Assembly: GCA_028873975.1 (NCBI GenBank)
Contig: JAPPMO010000049.1
Span: 1-64,000 of the forward strand
Direction: 5' to 3'
Source of the DNA: Chloroflexota bacterium
GTDB taxonomy: Bacteria > Chloroflexota > Anaerolineae > Aggregatilineales > Phototrophicaceae
DNA: 64,000 nt
The position numbers and the translations under genes are program-made. Within the stretch, counting starts at the first letter, position 1, and the number at the start of each line of letters is the position of its first letter. This document shows, piece after piece, positions 52,373-62,110 of the stretch. The notes beneath the pieces were generated by a model, which was given only the letters and a program-made list of their open reading frames with translations, did no database searches and was not told the DNA's origin.

Positions 52373-53527
52373 TCAGGCTTGTAGCTCTCGCAGGCGCTTC
52401 TCGTCCAATTCGACGCCGAGGCCCGCGCCGCGCGGCAATTCATAACGTCCCTTGGCGCAGATCAGCGGCTCGGTCAAGAGCATGTTGGCGACCTCAAATA
52501 CTGGCGGTTGATATTCCAACAAGTACAAATTCGGTATCGCCGCGGCGACATGCAAGGTCGCTGCGATACAAATGCCCAGGCCGACGCTCAAGTGCGGCGC
52601 CATGCGGACGTTGAAGGCTTCCGCCATGCTGGCGATCTTTGCCACTTCAGAGATGCCGGCTCTGCCGACATCGGGCTGCAGAATGTCGGCGGCTTTTTGC
52701 ATCAGCCAGGGACGGAATTGATAACGTGTGCGTTCGGTCTCGCCGATGGCGACGGGGATGGCGATGGCGCGCGCCAACTGCGCGTGAGACTCGATATCTT
52801 CCGGGTTGATCGGCGCTTCAAAGAATCCGACATCCAGTTCTTCGAGGCGCTTGCCCAAGCGAACCGCGTCATCGAGATCGTAAACCCAGTGCGCGTCCAG
52901 CAGCAGCGTCGCTTCGTCCCCCAAGGCATCCCGCAATGCCTTGACGCTATGCGCGTCCGCCCGCAAGCCATGCCCAGCCGCCAGCTTGAAAGCGCTAAAG
53001 CCCTTATCGTCAAAGGACAAGGCAAGTTCAACGCGTTCTTCCGCTGTTGGTCTGGGCAACCCGGAAACATAACAGGGCACGGAGTCTCGATAGGCCCCGC
53101 CCAGCAGTTGATAGACCGGTCGGGACAGCATCTTCCCGCGCAGGTCCCAAAGCGCGGTATCGCAAGCGCTGATGGCATCAAGCATGAATCCGCCATAATA
53201 ACCGCGCTCGCGCATCAAGTCGTACATGACATTCCACAGCACATTGCCATCCAGGGGATCGCGACCGACGAGGGCGGGCGCCAGCAACTGCTCGACGATC
53301 ACCCCCACCGTTTCCGGCGCAACCGGCGCCAAGGCTTCGCCCCAGCCAATTAAACCGTCGTCGGTCGTGAGCTTGACGAAGACCGTCTCGAAATAAGCGG
53401 AGTAGAGCGCGCGGTATGGCGGGCGCAAGAAATAAGCCCCTGGATCCGCGGAGGCCGGCAGACTGCCCAGGTAAGCTTCGTCTCGCTTGATGCGGAGGGG
53501 CATCACTTCGACCTTGGATATGCTCAT
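52373..53527 (-). CDS. Enolase-superfamily dehydratase (mandelate racemase/MLE type)
   Basis: Predicted acid-sugar dehydratase or racemase of 384 residues. The metal ligands are LLLDAHWVYD (Asp), VGFFEAPINPED (Glu) and IPVAIGETERTRY (Glu). The His/Asp dyad is likely DILQPDVGRAG with MAPHLSVGLGI. The first catalytic arm is SAFKLAAGHG, so the usual KxK is KxA and only one Lys remains. Several acid-sugar dehydratases use the His as base, which fits. In the island it would convert an aldonate to a 2-keto-3-deoxy acid, the natural substrate type for the aldolase at 53896. The stop abuts the stop of the PhyH gene. Confidence 0.88.
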   Translation of the reverse strand: MSISKVEVMPLRIKRDEAYLGSLPASADPGAYFLRPPYRALYSAYFETVFVKLTTDDGLIGWGEALAPVAPETVGVIVEQLLAPALVGRDPLDGNVLWNVMYDLMRERGYYGGFMLDAISACDTALWDLRGKMLSRPVYQLLGGAYRDSVPCYVSGLPRPTAEERVELALSFDDKGFSAFKLAAGHGLRADAHSVKALRDALGDEATLLLDAHWVYDLDDAVRLGKRLEELDVGFFEAPINPEDIESHAQLARAIAIPVAIGETERTRYQFRPWLMQKAADILQPDVGRAGISEVAKIASMAEAFNVRMAPHLSVGLGICIAATLHVAAAIPNLYLLEYQPPVFEVANMLLTEPLICAKGRYELPRGAGLGVELDEKRLRELQA

Positions 53528-53657
53528 GATTTTTCCCCTGATAAAGCGGATTTAGTGGGAGTGTTTCCAAACTAAGGGTATAGTTTATGAGAACGGAAGC
53601 AACTTGGCAATGAATTGAGAAACTATGGGCGCATTTCAATATTTTTGCAGATGTCCA

Positions 53658-53860
53658 CAGGGCAATCGCTTGAAAAATGGTATCTTGTGGAGCAATGCAA
53701 CGAAGAAAATAAAAGTTCACCACAGAGCCACAGAGCGCACAGAGAAATACAAAAGATCATTTCTGTTGCGGGCGTTTCAGCGAAACGCCCCACCATCGCC
53801 TCCATTTTGGCAGGCAAGAGCTTAAATCTCGGTGTCCTCGGTGGTTAAATTGCCAATAAT
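53658..53860 (+). repeat. Dispersed repeat R1, diverged copy
   Basis: Starts CAGGGCAATCGCTTGAAA, continues with CCACAGAGCCACAGAGCGCACAGAG-like units, a GGGCGTTTC/GAAACGCCC hairpin around 53780-53800, and ends near CTCGGTGTCCTCGGTGG. It fills most of the 368-base gap between the dehydratase and aldolase genes; the rest shows nothing I can name. Confidence 0.65.
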
Positions 53861-53895
53861 CTTAATTACACCCAGAAACTGTGACGAGGTGAGCC

Positions 53896-54801
53896 GTGCT
53901 GGCAGGCATCTTTCAAATCCTACATACACCCTTCGACGATGATGGAACGATCGATTGGAGCAGCTTTCAAACGCAGATCGACTACTGCATGGCGGCCGGC
54001 GCCCACGGATTGGTCGTGCCGGCTTTGGCAAGCGAATTCTTCACCTTGAGCGACGCCGAGCGCTTCCGCGTCGTCGAATTCGCGGCAAAATCGATTGACG
54101 GCAGGGCGCCGCTGGTAGTCGGCGTTCAAGGTTTGACGCTGTCGGCCGCGCAGGCATTCGCCAGCCAAGCCTGCAAGAATGGCGCCACAGCGCTGATGGC
54201 GATGCCGCCCTATCTGCGCAAAGCCCCCAAAGCCTACGTGAAAGACTACTATCGCGCGCTGGCTCAATTCGATCGCCCGCTCATGATTCAGAACGCGCCG
54301 GCGCCAATCGGCAGTCCTTTGTCGCCCCGCGAACTCGTCGAACTGCTGGCATCCGAGCCAAATATCGCATACATCAAAGAGGAAACAATCCCGATCTTGC
54401 AGCACATCAATCAGATCCTGGCATTGGACACGGGGCATTGCGCGGGCGTCTTCGGCGGCGCCAACGGCGCCTACCTGATAGACGAACTGACGCGCGGCGC
54501 TTGCGGCAATATGCCAGCCGGGGGCGTCATGGACGTCCAGGTCAAAATCTACGAACACTATCAAGCCGGCGAGCAAGAGAGGGCGGAACAGATACATTTT
54601 CAGTTGCTGCCGCTTTTGAATTACGCGGCCGTCTATGGCATTTCTTTCCACAAATATGTCCTGTGGCGACGGGGCGTCTTGCGCTCTCCATACGTCCGCG
54701 ATCCGCAGAAGATCAGCCTCAACGCCGATGACATCCGAGCCATCGAGGGACTCTGGGATCGCATTGCCGAATTCGCGCTGAGCGATTACCCCTTCGTCTA
54801 G
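53896..54801 (+). CDS. DapA-family aldolase (class I, Schiff base) with altered active site
   Basis: TIM-barrel aldolase of the dihydrodipicolinate synthase/N-acetylneuraminate lyase family, 301 residues. The N-terminal strand is LHTPFDDDGTID and the Schiff-base Lys is K161 in IAYIKEET. The GTTGE loop is replaced by PALASEFFTLS (about 42-52). The YNxP motif that supplies the catalytic Tyr is QNAP (132-135). It is therefore unlikely to be a true DapA; a 2-keto-3-deoxy acid aldolase or related retro-aldolase is the better guess from context. GTG 53896 is preceded by GAGGTG. An SDR gene begins 2 bases after its stop. Confidence 0.88.
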   Translation: MLAGIFQILHTPFDDDGTIDWSSFQTQIDYCMAAGAHGLVVPALASEFFTLSDAERFRVVEFAAKSIDGRAPLVVGVQGLTLSAAQAFASQACKNGATALMAMPPYLRKAPKAYVKDYYRALAQFDRPLMIQNAPAPIGSPLSPRELVELLASEPNIAYIKEETIPILQHINQILALDTGHCAGVFGGANGAYLIDELTRGACGNMPAGGVMDVQVKIYEHYQAGEQERAEQIHFQLLPLLNYAAVYGISFHKYVLWRRGVLRSPYVRDPQKISLNADDIRAIEGLWDRIAEFALSDYPFV

Positions 54802-54803
54802 TC

Positions 54804-55580
54804 ATGGACCTGAACCATCGCTTACGCGACAGAGTTGCGATCGTCAGCGGCGCCGGGAGCGGCATCGGGGCCGGTACGGCAAAGGAATTGGCGGCGCAGG
54901 GCGCGCGCGTGATCATTGCGGAACTTGATCCTGAAAGCGGCGCGGGCGTCGCCGCAGAGATTCGAGCCGCAGGACATGAAGCTGCCTTTGTCGCATGCGA
55001 TGTGCGCGAAGAAAAAAGCATTGCTTCCATGATTGAGGCCGCGATCAGGCAGTACCAGAAGATCGATATCCTGGTGAATAATGCCGGAATAACGCAGGTC
55101 GTCAATCTTGACATGATGTCGCCGGAAGAATGGGATCAACTGTTAAGCGTGAACCTGAGGAGCATGTTCTTAATGACAAGAGCCTGTCTGCCCTATCTGC
55201 GTCGAAGCGAGGGCGCCGCCATCGTGAACATGTCGTCGGTCAACGCTTGGGTAACGCTGGGCGCTTTGAGCGCCTACGCAGCTTCGAAAGCGGGCATCGT
55301 CGGTTTCACCAAGAGCCTGGCGGCGGAACTTGCGCCGCGTATCCGCGTCAATGCCATCGCTCCCGGCGCCATATTGACGGATGCCTGGAAAGATCGAGAC
55401 AAGCTCGATCAAGTCTTGGCGCATCGGCTAAAGTACATCCCGCTCGAGCGGATGGGCGCCCCGAAAGATGTCGGTCAGGGCGTGGCTTTTCTCGTCAGCG
55501 ATCACGCCGCCTACATTACGGGAACTGTGTTGACGATCGACGGCGGTATGACCGCACGGCTCTACGACGGCCAGGTCTGA
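54804..55580 (+). CDS. Short-chain dehydrogenase/reductase, sugar dehydrogenase-like
   Basis: NAD(P)-dependent classical SDR of 258 residues. The cofactor motif is VSGAGSGIGAGTAKEL, followed by Asp-containing LDPESG after strand 2 (NAD preference likely), VNNAGITQV, the catalytic Ser in NMSSVNAW, YAASKAG and the C-terminal TGTVLTIDGGM. Its close spacing to the aldolase gene (2 bases) and the dehydratase opposite suggest the oxidation step of a non-phosphorylated sugar pathway, oxidising an aldose to lactone. Specificity is not visible. Confidence 0.88.
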   Translation: MDLNHRLRDRVAIVSGAGSGIGAGTAKELAAQGARVIIAELDPESGAGVAAEIRAAGHEAAFVACDVREEKSIASMIEAAIRQYQKIDILVNNAGITQVVNLDMMSPEEWDQLLSVNLRSMFLMTRACLPYLRRSEGAAIVNMSSVNAWVTLGALSAYAASKAGIVGFTKSLAAELAPRIRVNAIAPGAILTDAWKDRDKLDQVLAHRLKYIPLERMGAPKDVGQGVAFLVSDHAAYITGTVLTIDGGMTARLYDGQV

Positions 55581-55589
55581 ATGCCGAGC

Positions 55590-57005
55590 TCAGTAAACCC
55601 AGGTACGCGCTAGCGGGCGTTCCATTTGCAGCAGACGCGCCAGCAGTTGATGGCGGCAGCGCGCCAGCGCCGGCTGATGCGCCGGCTCGTCGACAACATC
55701 AGCATATTCGCCCGGATCCGTCTCGATATGCCAAAGGCGCTCTCTGCCGTCGCTGTGAATCAGATAGCGATAATCCCGATTCCGCAGACACTTCCAGCCA
55801 TCGCCCTCGGTCAACGCCGCCCGCTTGGGGACTTCCGCGCCGGTCATGACCACATCTGCCAAGCTGATGCCCTGCAAACTCGGCGGCGCTTGAATGCCAG
55901 CCAAGCTCAACAAGGTCGGCAGGATATCCACTGCTTCGACGATCCCGTCAATCCGCTGCCCGGGCTCCTCATTTGGCGCGGACAGGATCAAGGGCACGCG
56001 GCTGACGGCATCATCGGCTGGGTAGCCTTTGCCAAACTTGAGATGCGTCCCTAACCACTCTCCATGATCCGATGTGAAAACGACAATCGTATTTTCCCGT
56101 TGACCGGCTGCATCCAAGGCGGCGAGGATCTGCCCGACGTAATGGTCGACTTCGCTGATCATGGCGTAATAACCGTGTTTGGCGCGACGCAGATGCCCAT
56201 CCGAGAACTGTTCACCGGGTTCAACTGGCCGCTGACCGTCGATTTCCGGCGGAAACTCCGGTACTGACAAGCTCGCGGGATCGTAAAGATCAAGGTATTT
56301 CTGCGGCGTCATCCAGGGCGCGTGCGGGGAATAAAAACCAGCGATGCACAGAAATGGTTGATCTCTCGCTTGCCGAATGAATTCGATGGTCTGCTCGGCG
56401 ACAAACGCGCTATGCGTCAGGCTATCGTCTGCCCCAAATGGAATGCCGCCCTCAAAGTCGAAACGCCCCTCCGGATCGCCACGGTGCGCGACCTCGTCCT
56501 TGATGCCCAGCGTGCGATTCCAGATTCGCGTACCGGGTGGGATGCCGGCGCTGATAGCATCCATTGCTTCCGGCGCGCGCTGCCGTACCCAGGCGCGATA
56601 GGCGTCTTCGTAGACGCCCGGCTCATCCGAGATTTCCAAATGGTCAAAGCCATAATCCGGATGCGGGCTACGGTGATCGCGGTTGGCGTGCGGCAGAAAG
56701 TGCAACTTGCCGATATTGGAGCAGCGATAACCGTAAGTTTTCAAAATGCGCGGCAGCGTCAGCAAGTCTTCCGGCGCCGGAACACCCATCCGCGTGATGC
56801 CGAGGCTGGATGGATAGCGGCCCGACAACATGCTTACGCGGCTGGGCATACAGACCGGGTTCTGCACGAAATGATGTGTGAAGGTCACGCCAGAAGCGGC
56901 AAGCGCGTCGAGATTCGGCGTCAGTATCTCGGCATTGCCGTTGGCGCCCAAGGTATCCCAGCGTTGCTGGTCCGTGTACAAAATGAGGATATTCAGCCGT
57001 CGCAT
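55590..57005 (-). CDS. Sulfatase with canonical CxPSR site
   Basis: Type I sulfatase of 471 residues without signal peptide. The N-terminal metal site is NILILYTDQQRWDT, the active site is NPVCMPSRVSMLSG with formylglycine precursor C52, and the second metal site is VVFTSDHGEWLGTHLKFGKG. The C-terminal end shows ERLWHIETDPGEYADVVDEP. It resembles choline- or carbohydrate-type sulfatases of the cytoplasm. ATG 57005 is chosen over 57146, whose extra 47 residues have no family similarity and lie in repeat-like sequence. It converges on the SDR gene. Confidence 0.93.
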   Translation of the reverse strand: MRRLNILILYTDQQRWDTLGANGNAEILTPNLDALAASGVTFTHHFVQNPVCMPSRVSMLSGRYPSSLGITRMGVPAPEDLLTLPRILKTYGYRCSNIGKLHFLPHANRDHRSPHPDYGFDHLEISDEPGVYEDAYRAWVRQRAPEAMDAISAGIPPGTRIWNRTLGIKDEVAHRGDPEGRFDFEGGIPFGADDSLTHSAFVAEQTIEFIRQARDQPFLCIAGFYSPHAPWMTPQKYLDLYDPASLSVPEFPPEIDGQRPVEPGEQFSDGHLRRAKHGYYAMISEVDHYVGQILAALDAAGQRENTIVVFTSDHGEWLGTHLKFGKGYPADDAVSRVPLILSAPNEEPGQRIDGIVEAVDILPTLLSLAGIQAPPSLQGISLADVVMTGAEVPKRAALTEGDGWKCLRNRDYRYLIHSDGRERLWHIETDPGEYADVVDEPAHQPALARCRHQLLARLLQMERPLARTWVY

Positions 57006-57084
57006 AGGCTCGATTCTCGTCGGATGCGAGCGAGGCGATTTTATCGCGTATATGTTGGAAAAGCGAAAGTCATCCCATGATACC

Positions 57085-57296
57085 CAGGGCATTTGCATCA
57101 AATTTTTTCGCCTCAGAGGCGCCGAGGACACCGAGAAAAGCAACAAAAATCAATGCTCTTGTCTTATCTCAGACATGCTTTTGAGCGACGTAGGTGGTTT
57201 CTTTGGCAACTTTGTAATATACAGGTGGCGGATTTAGAGAATAAGTCGTCAAAACACCCTCAACCCTGTGACCTCAGTAGTTCCAAGTAAGTAATG
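57085..57296 (+). repeat. Dispersed repeat R1, copy near glgP
   Basis: Starts CAGGGCATTTGCATCAAA, followed by a T-run and GAGGACACCGAGAAAAGCAAC. The right part (57273-57296) is a perfect 24-base inverted match to 23196-23219, so the two copies share another sub-unit in opposite orientation. The 616-base gap 57006-57621 holds this copy, an R2 fragment at 57316-57380 and the glgP upstream region. Confidence 0.65.
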
Positions 57297-57315
57297 AGAA
57301 TAGCGAAAACGCCGC

Positions 57316-57380
57316 TTTTCTACCCCATCCCCGGCTTGTGCCCCCTCGGTCCCCCCGAATCATCAGGGAAGGGTGACTCG
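57316..57380 (+). repeat. Fragment of MITE-like element R2
   Basis: TTTTCTACCCCATCCCCGGC and the following CTTGTGCCCCCTCGGTCCCC through ATCAGGGAAGGGTGACTCG match the left part of copy A (28110 onward) with an internal gap. The right half and both terminal repeats are missing, so it is a decayed copy. Confidence 0.65.
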
Positions 57381-57621
57381 ACGTTTTTATTTGGAATGTC
57401 CAGCAGAATTCGCACGATTAACTTGGTTCTACTTCTGTTTTCTCTATGATTAGATTATGGTTTGAATTCTTGACCATTCTGCGAATACCCGATGTAATGT
57501 TGATTGCCCTGCCATGATTCCTGTTAAGCATGGATTACAAATATGATATAAATAACGTAGCGGCGACAATAGATTAAGGGAAACGTGTTTTTGTCGGCGT
57601 TGCGGATTCCCGCAGTTCCTT

Positions 57622-60123
57622 ATGAAGATAAAGAAAATAGGACAAATCATGGTGATCGCGAATTTCGATAACATTACACCGGTTGAACTCACGCAAGAAG
57701 CCTTCGCGCAGGCTTTTGCCGACAACCTATATTACACGCGCGGGCAAGCTATCTACACAGCCACGCGTCACGATCTGTATATGGCTTTGTCGCATACCGT
57801 GCGCGACTACATGATGTTCAACTGGCAAAAGAATGTCGACGCCTACTTCCGGCAGAATCCCAAGTTCGTCTATTACCTGTCGGCGGAGTATCTGATTGGT
57901 CAGCAACTGGAGAAGAATCTGCTCTACACCGGCACCTACGGTTTCGCCCGCGAAACCATGCGCCAGCATGACATTGATCTGGCGGACTTGAGCCGACTGG
58001 ATATCGAGCCGGGCTTGGGCAACGGAGGCTTGGGACGACTATCGGCTTGTTTCATGGATTCGCTGGCGACGCTCAATATACCGGCTGTAGGCTACGGAAT
58101 ACGGTATGAATATGGCATCTTCCGGCAAAGCTTCCGCGATGGCTGGCAGGTCGAGAGCCCGGATGAATGGCTCCACTATGGCAACCCTTGGGAGTTCCCG
58201 CAGCCGGACGATATGGTTGAAGTAGGTTTTGGGGGCCATACCGAGAGCTACCACGACAGCGAAGGAAACTACTATGTACGCTGGATCCCGGCGCAGACCA
58301 TCCTGGGGCAGCCGTATCATACCCTGGTGCCCGGTTACCGGACCAAGACCGTCAATATGCTGCGGCTCTGGGGCGCCCGCGCCACACGCGAATTTGACCT
58401 CCAGCTATTTGACGTCGGCGACTACACGCGCGCGGTGGAACAAAAGACCAGTTCTGAAAATGTTACAAAAGTGCTCTACCCCAACGACAATACGCCGCAA
58501 GGCAAAGAACTGCGACTCAAACAACAGTACTTCTTCGTTGCCTGTTCGCTGAACAACATCATCAAACGATTTATGATCAAAAATGTGGAGTGGGAGAAAC
58601 TGCCTGAGGTGGCGGTCATCCATCTCAACGATTCGCATCCGGTGATCGCCATTGCCGAATTGATGCGGCTGCTGGTCGATCTCTATAAACTGCCATGGGA
58701 GCGCGCTTGGGATATCACGACCCGCACCTTTGCGGCTACACAACATACGCTCCTGCCCGAGGCGCTCGAAAAATGGCCCGTATGGCTCTTGGAGCGCGTT
58801 TTGCCGCGTCATCTGGAGGTCATCTACGAGATCAACCATCGCTTTCTCGACGAGGTACGCATGTCTTACCCCAACGATCCGGAGCGAGTGAGCCGCCTGT
58901 CCATCATTGAAGAGGGTCCGGAGAAGCAGGTGCGAATGGCAAACCTGGCTTGCGTCGGCAGCTATTCAATCAACGGCGTTGCCGAGCTGCAGTCTGATCT
59001 TTTGCGGACGAAAGTCTTCCCCGATTTTGCCGAAATGATGCCGGAAAAATTCGGCAACAAGACCAACGGCGTCACGCCGCGCCGCTTTATCCAGTTGGCG
59101 AATCCTATTTTGGCGGATCTCATCACGGAAAAAATCGGCGCTGGCTGGCTGAGCGACCTGGATGAATTGCGCGGATTAGAAGCGTTTGTTGACGATCCAG
59201 CTTTTCGGCAAGCCTGGCGCGCGATGAAAACGGCGAATAAAGCGCAGTTGGCGGACTATATCGAAAGCGTCCTCGGCTTGAGCGTCAATACGGAGTCCAT
59301 GTTTGACGTTATGGTCAAGCGTTTACACGAATACAAGCGGCAGTTGTTGAAGACCTTGCATATCGTCCATCTCTATCAAAAGCTAAAGACCGATGGCGCG
59401 ACGGCGCTGCATCCAGTTACCTTTGTCTTTGGCGCCAAGGCGGCGCCGGGCTACTACATGGCAAAGTTGATCATCAAACTGATCAACTCGGTAGCGGAAG
59501 TTGTCAACCGGGATCCAGTTTCCGCGGACGTTTTGCGGGTCGTCTTCGTGCCAAACTTCAACGTCACTGCGGGACAGCTTATCTACCCGGCGGCCGACAT
59601 CTCCGAACAGATTTCGCTGGCGGGCAAAGAAGCTTCCGGCACGGGCAATATGAAGTTCGCGCTGAACGGCGCATTAACCATCGGCACGCTGGACGGAGCC
59701 AATATCGAGATCCGGGATCGCGTCGGCGCGGAGAACTTCTTCCTCTTTGGCTTAACTACGGAAGAGGCCTACGCGGCCAAAGAGGGCGGTTATCATCCCT
59801 GGCATTACTACGAAAGAAACGATGACCTGCGCATGGCAATTGACTGGATCGCCAACGGGCAGTTTTCCGGCGGCGACACCCGGCTCTTCCGCCCAATTGT
59901 GGATTCTCTGCTGCATCACGATGAATACATGCTTTGCGCCGATTTCGCCAGTTACCTGGAATGCCAGCAGGCGGCGATGGAGGCATTTGCCGACCGCGAG
60001 CGCTGGACGACCATGTCGATTTTGAACGCGGCGCGTTCGGGCTTCTTCTCTTCGGACCGGACAATAGCCGAGTACAATCGCGATATCTGGCGGGCGTCAA
60101 CGCTTAAGCTGGGCGAAGACTAA
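57622..60123 (+). CDS. glgP: Glycogen / alpha-glucan phosphorylase
   Basis: PLP-dependent enzyme that releases glucose 1-phosphate from alpha-1,4-glucan, 833 residues, the full-length GlgP type. Family motifs are [74 protein letters not shown] and the pyridoxal-phosphate Lys region [23 protein letters not shown] 57622 gives a short extension; ATG 57649 in frame is the alternative. The upstream TATGAT/TATAAA string near 57543 could be a -10. It stands alone between repeats and the convergent Gfo/Idh gene. Confidence 0.96.
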   Translation: MKIKKIGQIMVIANFDNITPVELTQEAFAQAFADNLYYTRGQAIYTATRHDLYMALSHTVRDYMMFNWQKNVDAYFRQNPKFVYYLSAEYLIGQQLEKNLLYTGTYGFARETMRQHDIDLADLSRLDIEPGLGNGGLGRLSACFMDSLATLNIPAVGYGIRYEYGIFRQSFRDGWQVESPDEWLHYGNPWEFPQPDDMVEVGFGGHTESYHDSEGNYYVRWIPAQTILGQPYHTLVPGYRTKTVNMLRLWGARATREFDLQLFDVGDYTRAVEQKTSSENVTKVLYPNDNTPQGKELRLKQQYFFVACSLNNIIKRFMIKNVEWEKLPEVAVIHLNDSHPVIAIAELMRLLVDLYKLPWERAWDITTRTFAATQHTLLPEALEKWPVWLLERVLPRHLEVIYEINHRFLDEVRMSYPNDPERVSRLSIIEEGPEKQVRMANLACVGSYSINGVAELQSDLLRTKVFPDFAEMMPEKFGNKTNGVTPRRFIQLANPILADLITEKIGAGWLSDLDELRGLEAFVDDPAFRQAWRAMKTANKAQLADYIESVLGLSVNTESMFDVMVKRLHEYKRQLLKTLHIVHLYQKLKTDGATALHPVTFVFGAKAAPGYYMAKLIIKLINSVAEVVNRDPVSADVLRVVFVPNFNVTAGQLIYPAADISEQISLAGKEASGTGNMKFALNGALTIGTLDGANIEIRDRVGAENFFLFGLTTEEAYAAKEGGYHPWHYYERNDDLRMAIDWIANGQFSGGDTRLFRPIVDSLLHHDEYMLCADFASYLECQQAAMEAFADRERWTTMSILNAARSGFFSSDRTIAEYNRDIWRASTLKLGED

Positions 60124-60146
60124 TCCCGGCGGCATTGGAAGAACCG

Positions 60147-61196
60147 CTAGAGCGGCAAGGGCTGCGTTCGCAGGGCGATTCGCCGTCCCTGCGCGTTGGA
60201 GGCGATCGCCGCGGACATGATCTCCGTCACGTGGCGCGCCGCCCACAGATTCGCTAATTCGGGCTGGGTTCCCGATTCAATGCAACGCAGCCATTCCAGA
60301 TGCTGGTTGGGTACCCCGGGCGCCGGCAAGGTCTCTATAATTGGCGCAGCCCACTCTCGATCAGCCGAGCCGGGGCGTATGTATTGGAGCGATTCACCGT
60401 CTTGCAGCAACTTTCCAGTTGTGCCATGCACGCGCAAGTAGGTCGATCTCGCCGGATCGCACCAACCGGTTTCCGCAGTCCCCAGGGCGCCGTTCTCGAA
60501 ATCCAGGATGAGTGTGGCAGTGTCCTCCATGGCAGTTGGTTTGTTAACCGTCGTCATGCGCGCCGTCACCCCAGCGACTTTGCCCAGCAGGGCGACCAAT
60601 GTCGCGATCGCGTAAACGCCCATGTCGATGAGGGCTCCGCCGCCCGCTGTATCGGCGTCGAAAAACCAGAAGTCGTCCGCGGCGCGCGGCTCTTCAAAAG
60701 TATCGGCCACTTCCGCGTAATAGACCTCGGGTCCGCCATGGCTGTGGCGCGCCAGCGCGCTTGAGACAAGCCCTATCGCGCCAGCGGCAATCTGCCGTCG
60801 TATCTCGTAGACGATCCCCCCAAAAGAGGGCCGACAATAGACTATCCGCTCGGGCTGAGCCTCGCTGGCGGCGACGAGTTGATCAGCCTCTTCCATAGTT
60901 GTGCAGAGCGGCTTCTGCATGAAAAGGTGCAAACCGCGCTCGAGGACTGCCAAACCCGCCTCGGCGTGCAGCGGATGCGGCAATGCCACGATGACCGCGT
61001 CCAAGTCCTCGTCCTTGAGCAGATCCTCCCAATCGGTCGAATAGCGCGGAACCGCAAAGCGATCGCAGAGCAGCCGCAAGCGCTGTTGCCGGCGTCCGCA
61101 AATGTGCGTCACTCGCATGCCATCAATCGCGGCGATTTCCGGCAGGTGGCTTAGCGCGGCTATGCCCCCCGCGCCCAGGATACCGACCCTAATCAT
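60147..61196 (-). CDS. Gfo/Idh/MocA family oxidoreductase
   Basis: NAD(P)-dependent sugar oxidoreductase of 349 residues. The Rossmann motif is VGILGAGGIAALSHLPEI at the N-terminus, the active-site Lys is in LHLFMQKPLCTTMEEAD (usual EKP is QKP), and the C-terminal domain has WFFDADTAGGGALIDMGVYA with the Asp-Gly-His-like region shifted to Asp-Met-Gly. Members oxidise inositol, glucose or amino-sugars, or open glycosidic bonds by oxidation and elimination. The gene overlaps the isomerase gene by 8 bases and lies downstream of it, so the two probably act on the same sugar. Confidence 0.92.
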   Translation of the reverse strand: MIRVGILGAGGIAALSHLPEIAAIDGMRVTHICGRRQQRLRLLCDRFAVPRYSTDWEDLLKDEDLDAVIVALPHPLHAEAGLAVLERGLHLFMQKPLCTTMEEADQLVAASEAQPERIVYCRPSFGGIVYEIRRQIAAGAIGLVSSALARHSHGGPEVYYAEVADTFEEPRAADDFWFFDADTAGGGALIDMGVYAIATLVALLGKVAGVTARMTTVNKPTAMEDTATLILDFENGALGTAETGWCDPARSTYLRVHGTTGKLLQDGESLQYIRPGSADREWAAPIIETLPAPGVPNQHLEWLRCIESGTQPELANLWAARHVTEIMSAAIASNAQGRRIALRTQPLPL

Positions 61197-62022
61197 CGAG
61201 ATAGCGCCTCAAGAACTGGTAGCTGCGGCCGATGGAATCGACCATATCTTCGTTGCCGGTCTCGTCTTCAATTGCCAGGACGCCCTCATAACCGATCTCT
61301 CCAAGCGCCCCTATGTAACCGTCCCAGGGCACCAGCCCCTCGCCACAGGTCGCTTGCATCGTCTCGGGATTCCAGTCTTTGGCATGGGTGTGGATGATCT
61401 TGTCGCCCAGGATATGAACGCCTTGAACAGTTCCCGCCTCCGAACCGAAGCGCAATAGATTGCAGGGGTCATAATTCACGCGCAGCCAGGGATTGCCGAT
61501 CTCGTCGATGAAGTCATTGAGCGCCTGTGGAGATTCTTGCCCGGTCTCGAGCGCGAAGTATACGCCGACCTTGGCGCTATGTTCCGCGATCTCGCCGACC
61601 GAGCGCAGCAAGGTCTGATAGGCGGGATCGGAACTGTCTTCGGGCAGCAAGCCCGCGTGCGTGGTAATGATATTACCCCCTAGCTCGGCCGTGGTGTCCA
61701 GGGCTTCCTTGGTCTTGTCGATCCGCCACTGCAAGCCCGCTTCTTCTTCCAAGCCGCCATAAGTCGCCGCGCCTTGCAACTGCGCGCAAAAGGCGCTGAA
61801 TGACAGGCCGAGCGACTCGGCAATCTTGACGATTTCGCGGCGGTCCGCCGCGCTGCCCACTTCAGGGTCCAAAATGCAGGGACGGTATTCCACATTGACG
61901 ATCCAGGGCTGTACCGATGTACAGCCGATCTCGGCGGCGATCTCCATTTGCCGCGCCAGCGCGCCAACATCGGGCGTCGCGCCCAGGGTCCAAAGGGCGC
62001 ATCCAATTGAAAAGCTGCTCAT
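61189..62022 (-). CDS. Sugar phosphate isomerase/epimerase (xylose isomerase-like)
   Basis: TIM barrel of 277 residues. Metal-ligand segments are VYFALETGQESPQAL (Glu), WLRVNYDPCNLLRFG (Asp), VHILGDKIIHTHAKDWNP (His) and YEGVLAIEDETGNED (Glu), the Glu-Asp-His-Glu set of the IolE/AP2Ec group. It probably isomerises a keto sugar or inositol derivative. ATG 62022 has AGGTGAG upstream; GTG 62031 three codons earlier is possible. It overlaps the Gfo/Idh gene by 8 bases. This pair is separate from the isomerase at 41013. Confidence 0.9.
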   Translation of the reverse strand: MSSFSIGCALWTLGATPDVGALARQMEIAAEIGCTSVQPWIVNVEYRPCILDPEVGSAADRREIVKIAESLGLSFSAFCAQLQGAATYGGLEEEAGLQWRIDKTKEALDTTAELGGNIITTHAGLLPEDSSDPAYQTLLRSVGEIAEHSAKVGVYFALETGQESPQALNDFIDEIGNPWLRVNYDPCNLLRFGSEAGTVQGVHILGDKIIHTHAKDWNPETMQATCGEGLVPWDGYIGALGEIGYEGVLAIEDETGNEDMVDSIGRSYQFLRRYLDD

Positions 62023-62110
62023 GCCTCTCACCTTTACCTTTATTGGGGATTCTGGTCACCTATGATAACAAAGCTCGCAAAGTCTGGCATTCTTGCGCGA
62101 TTTGAACAGC

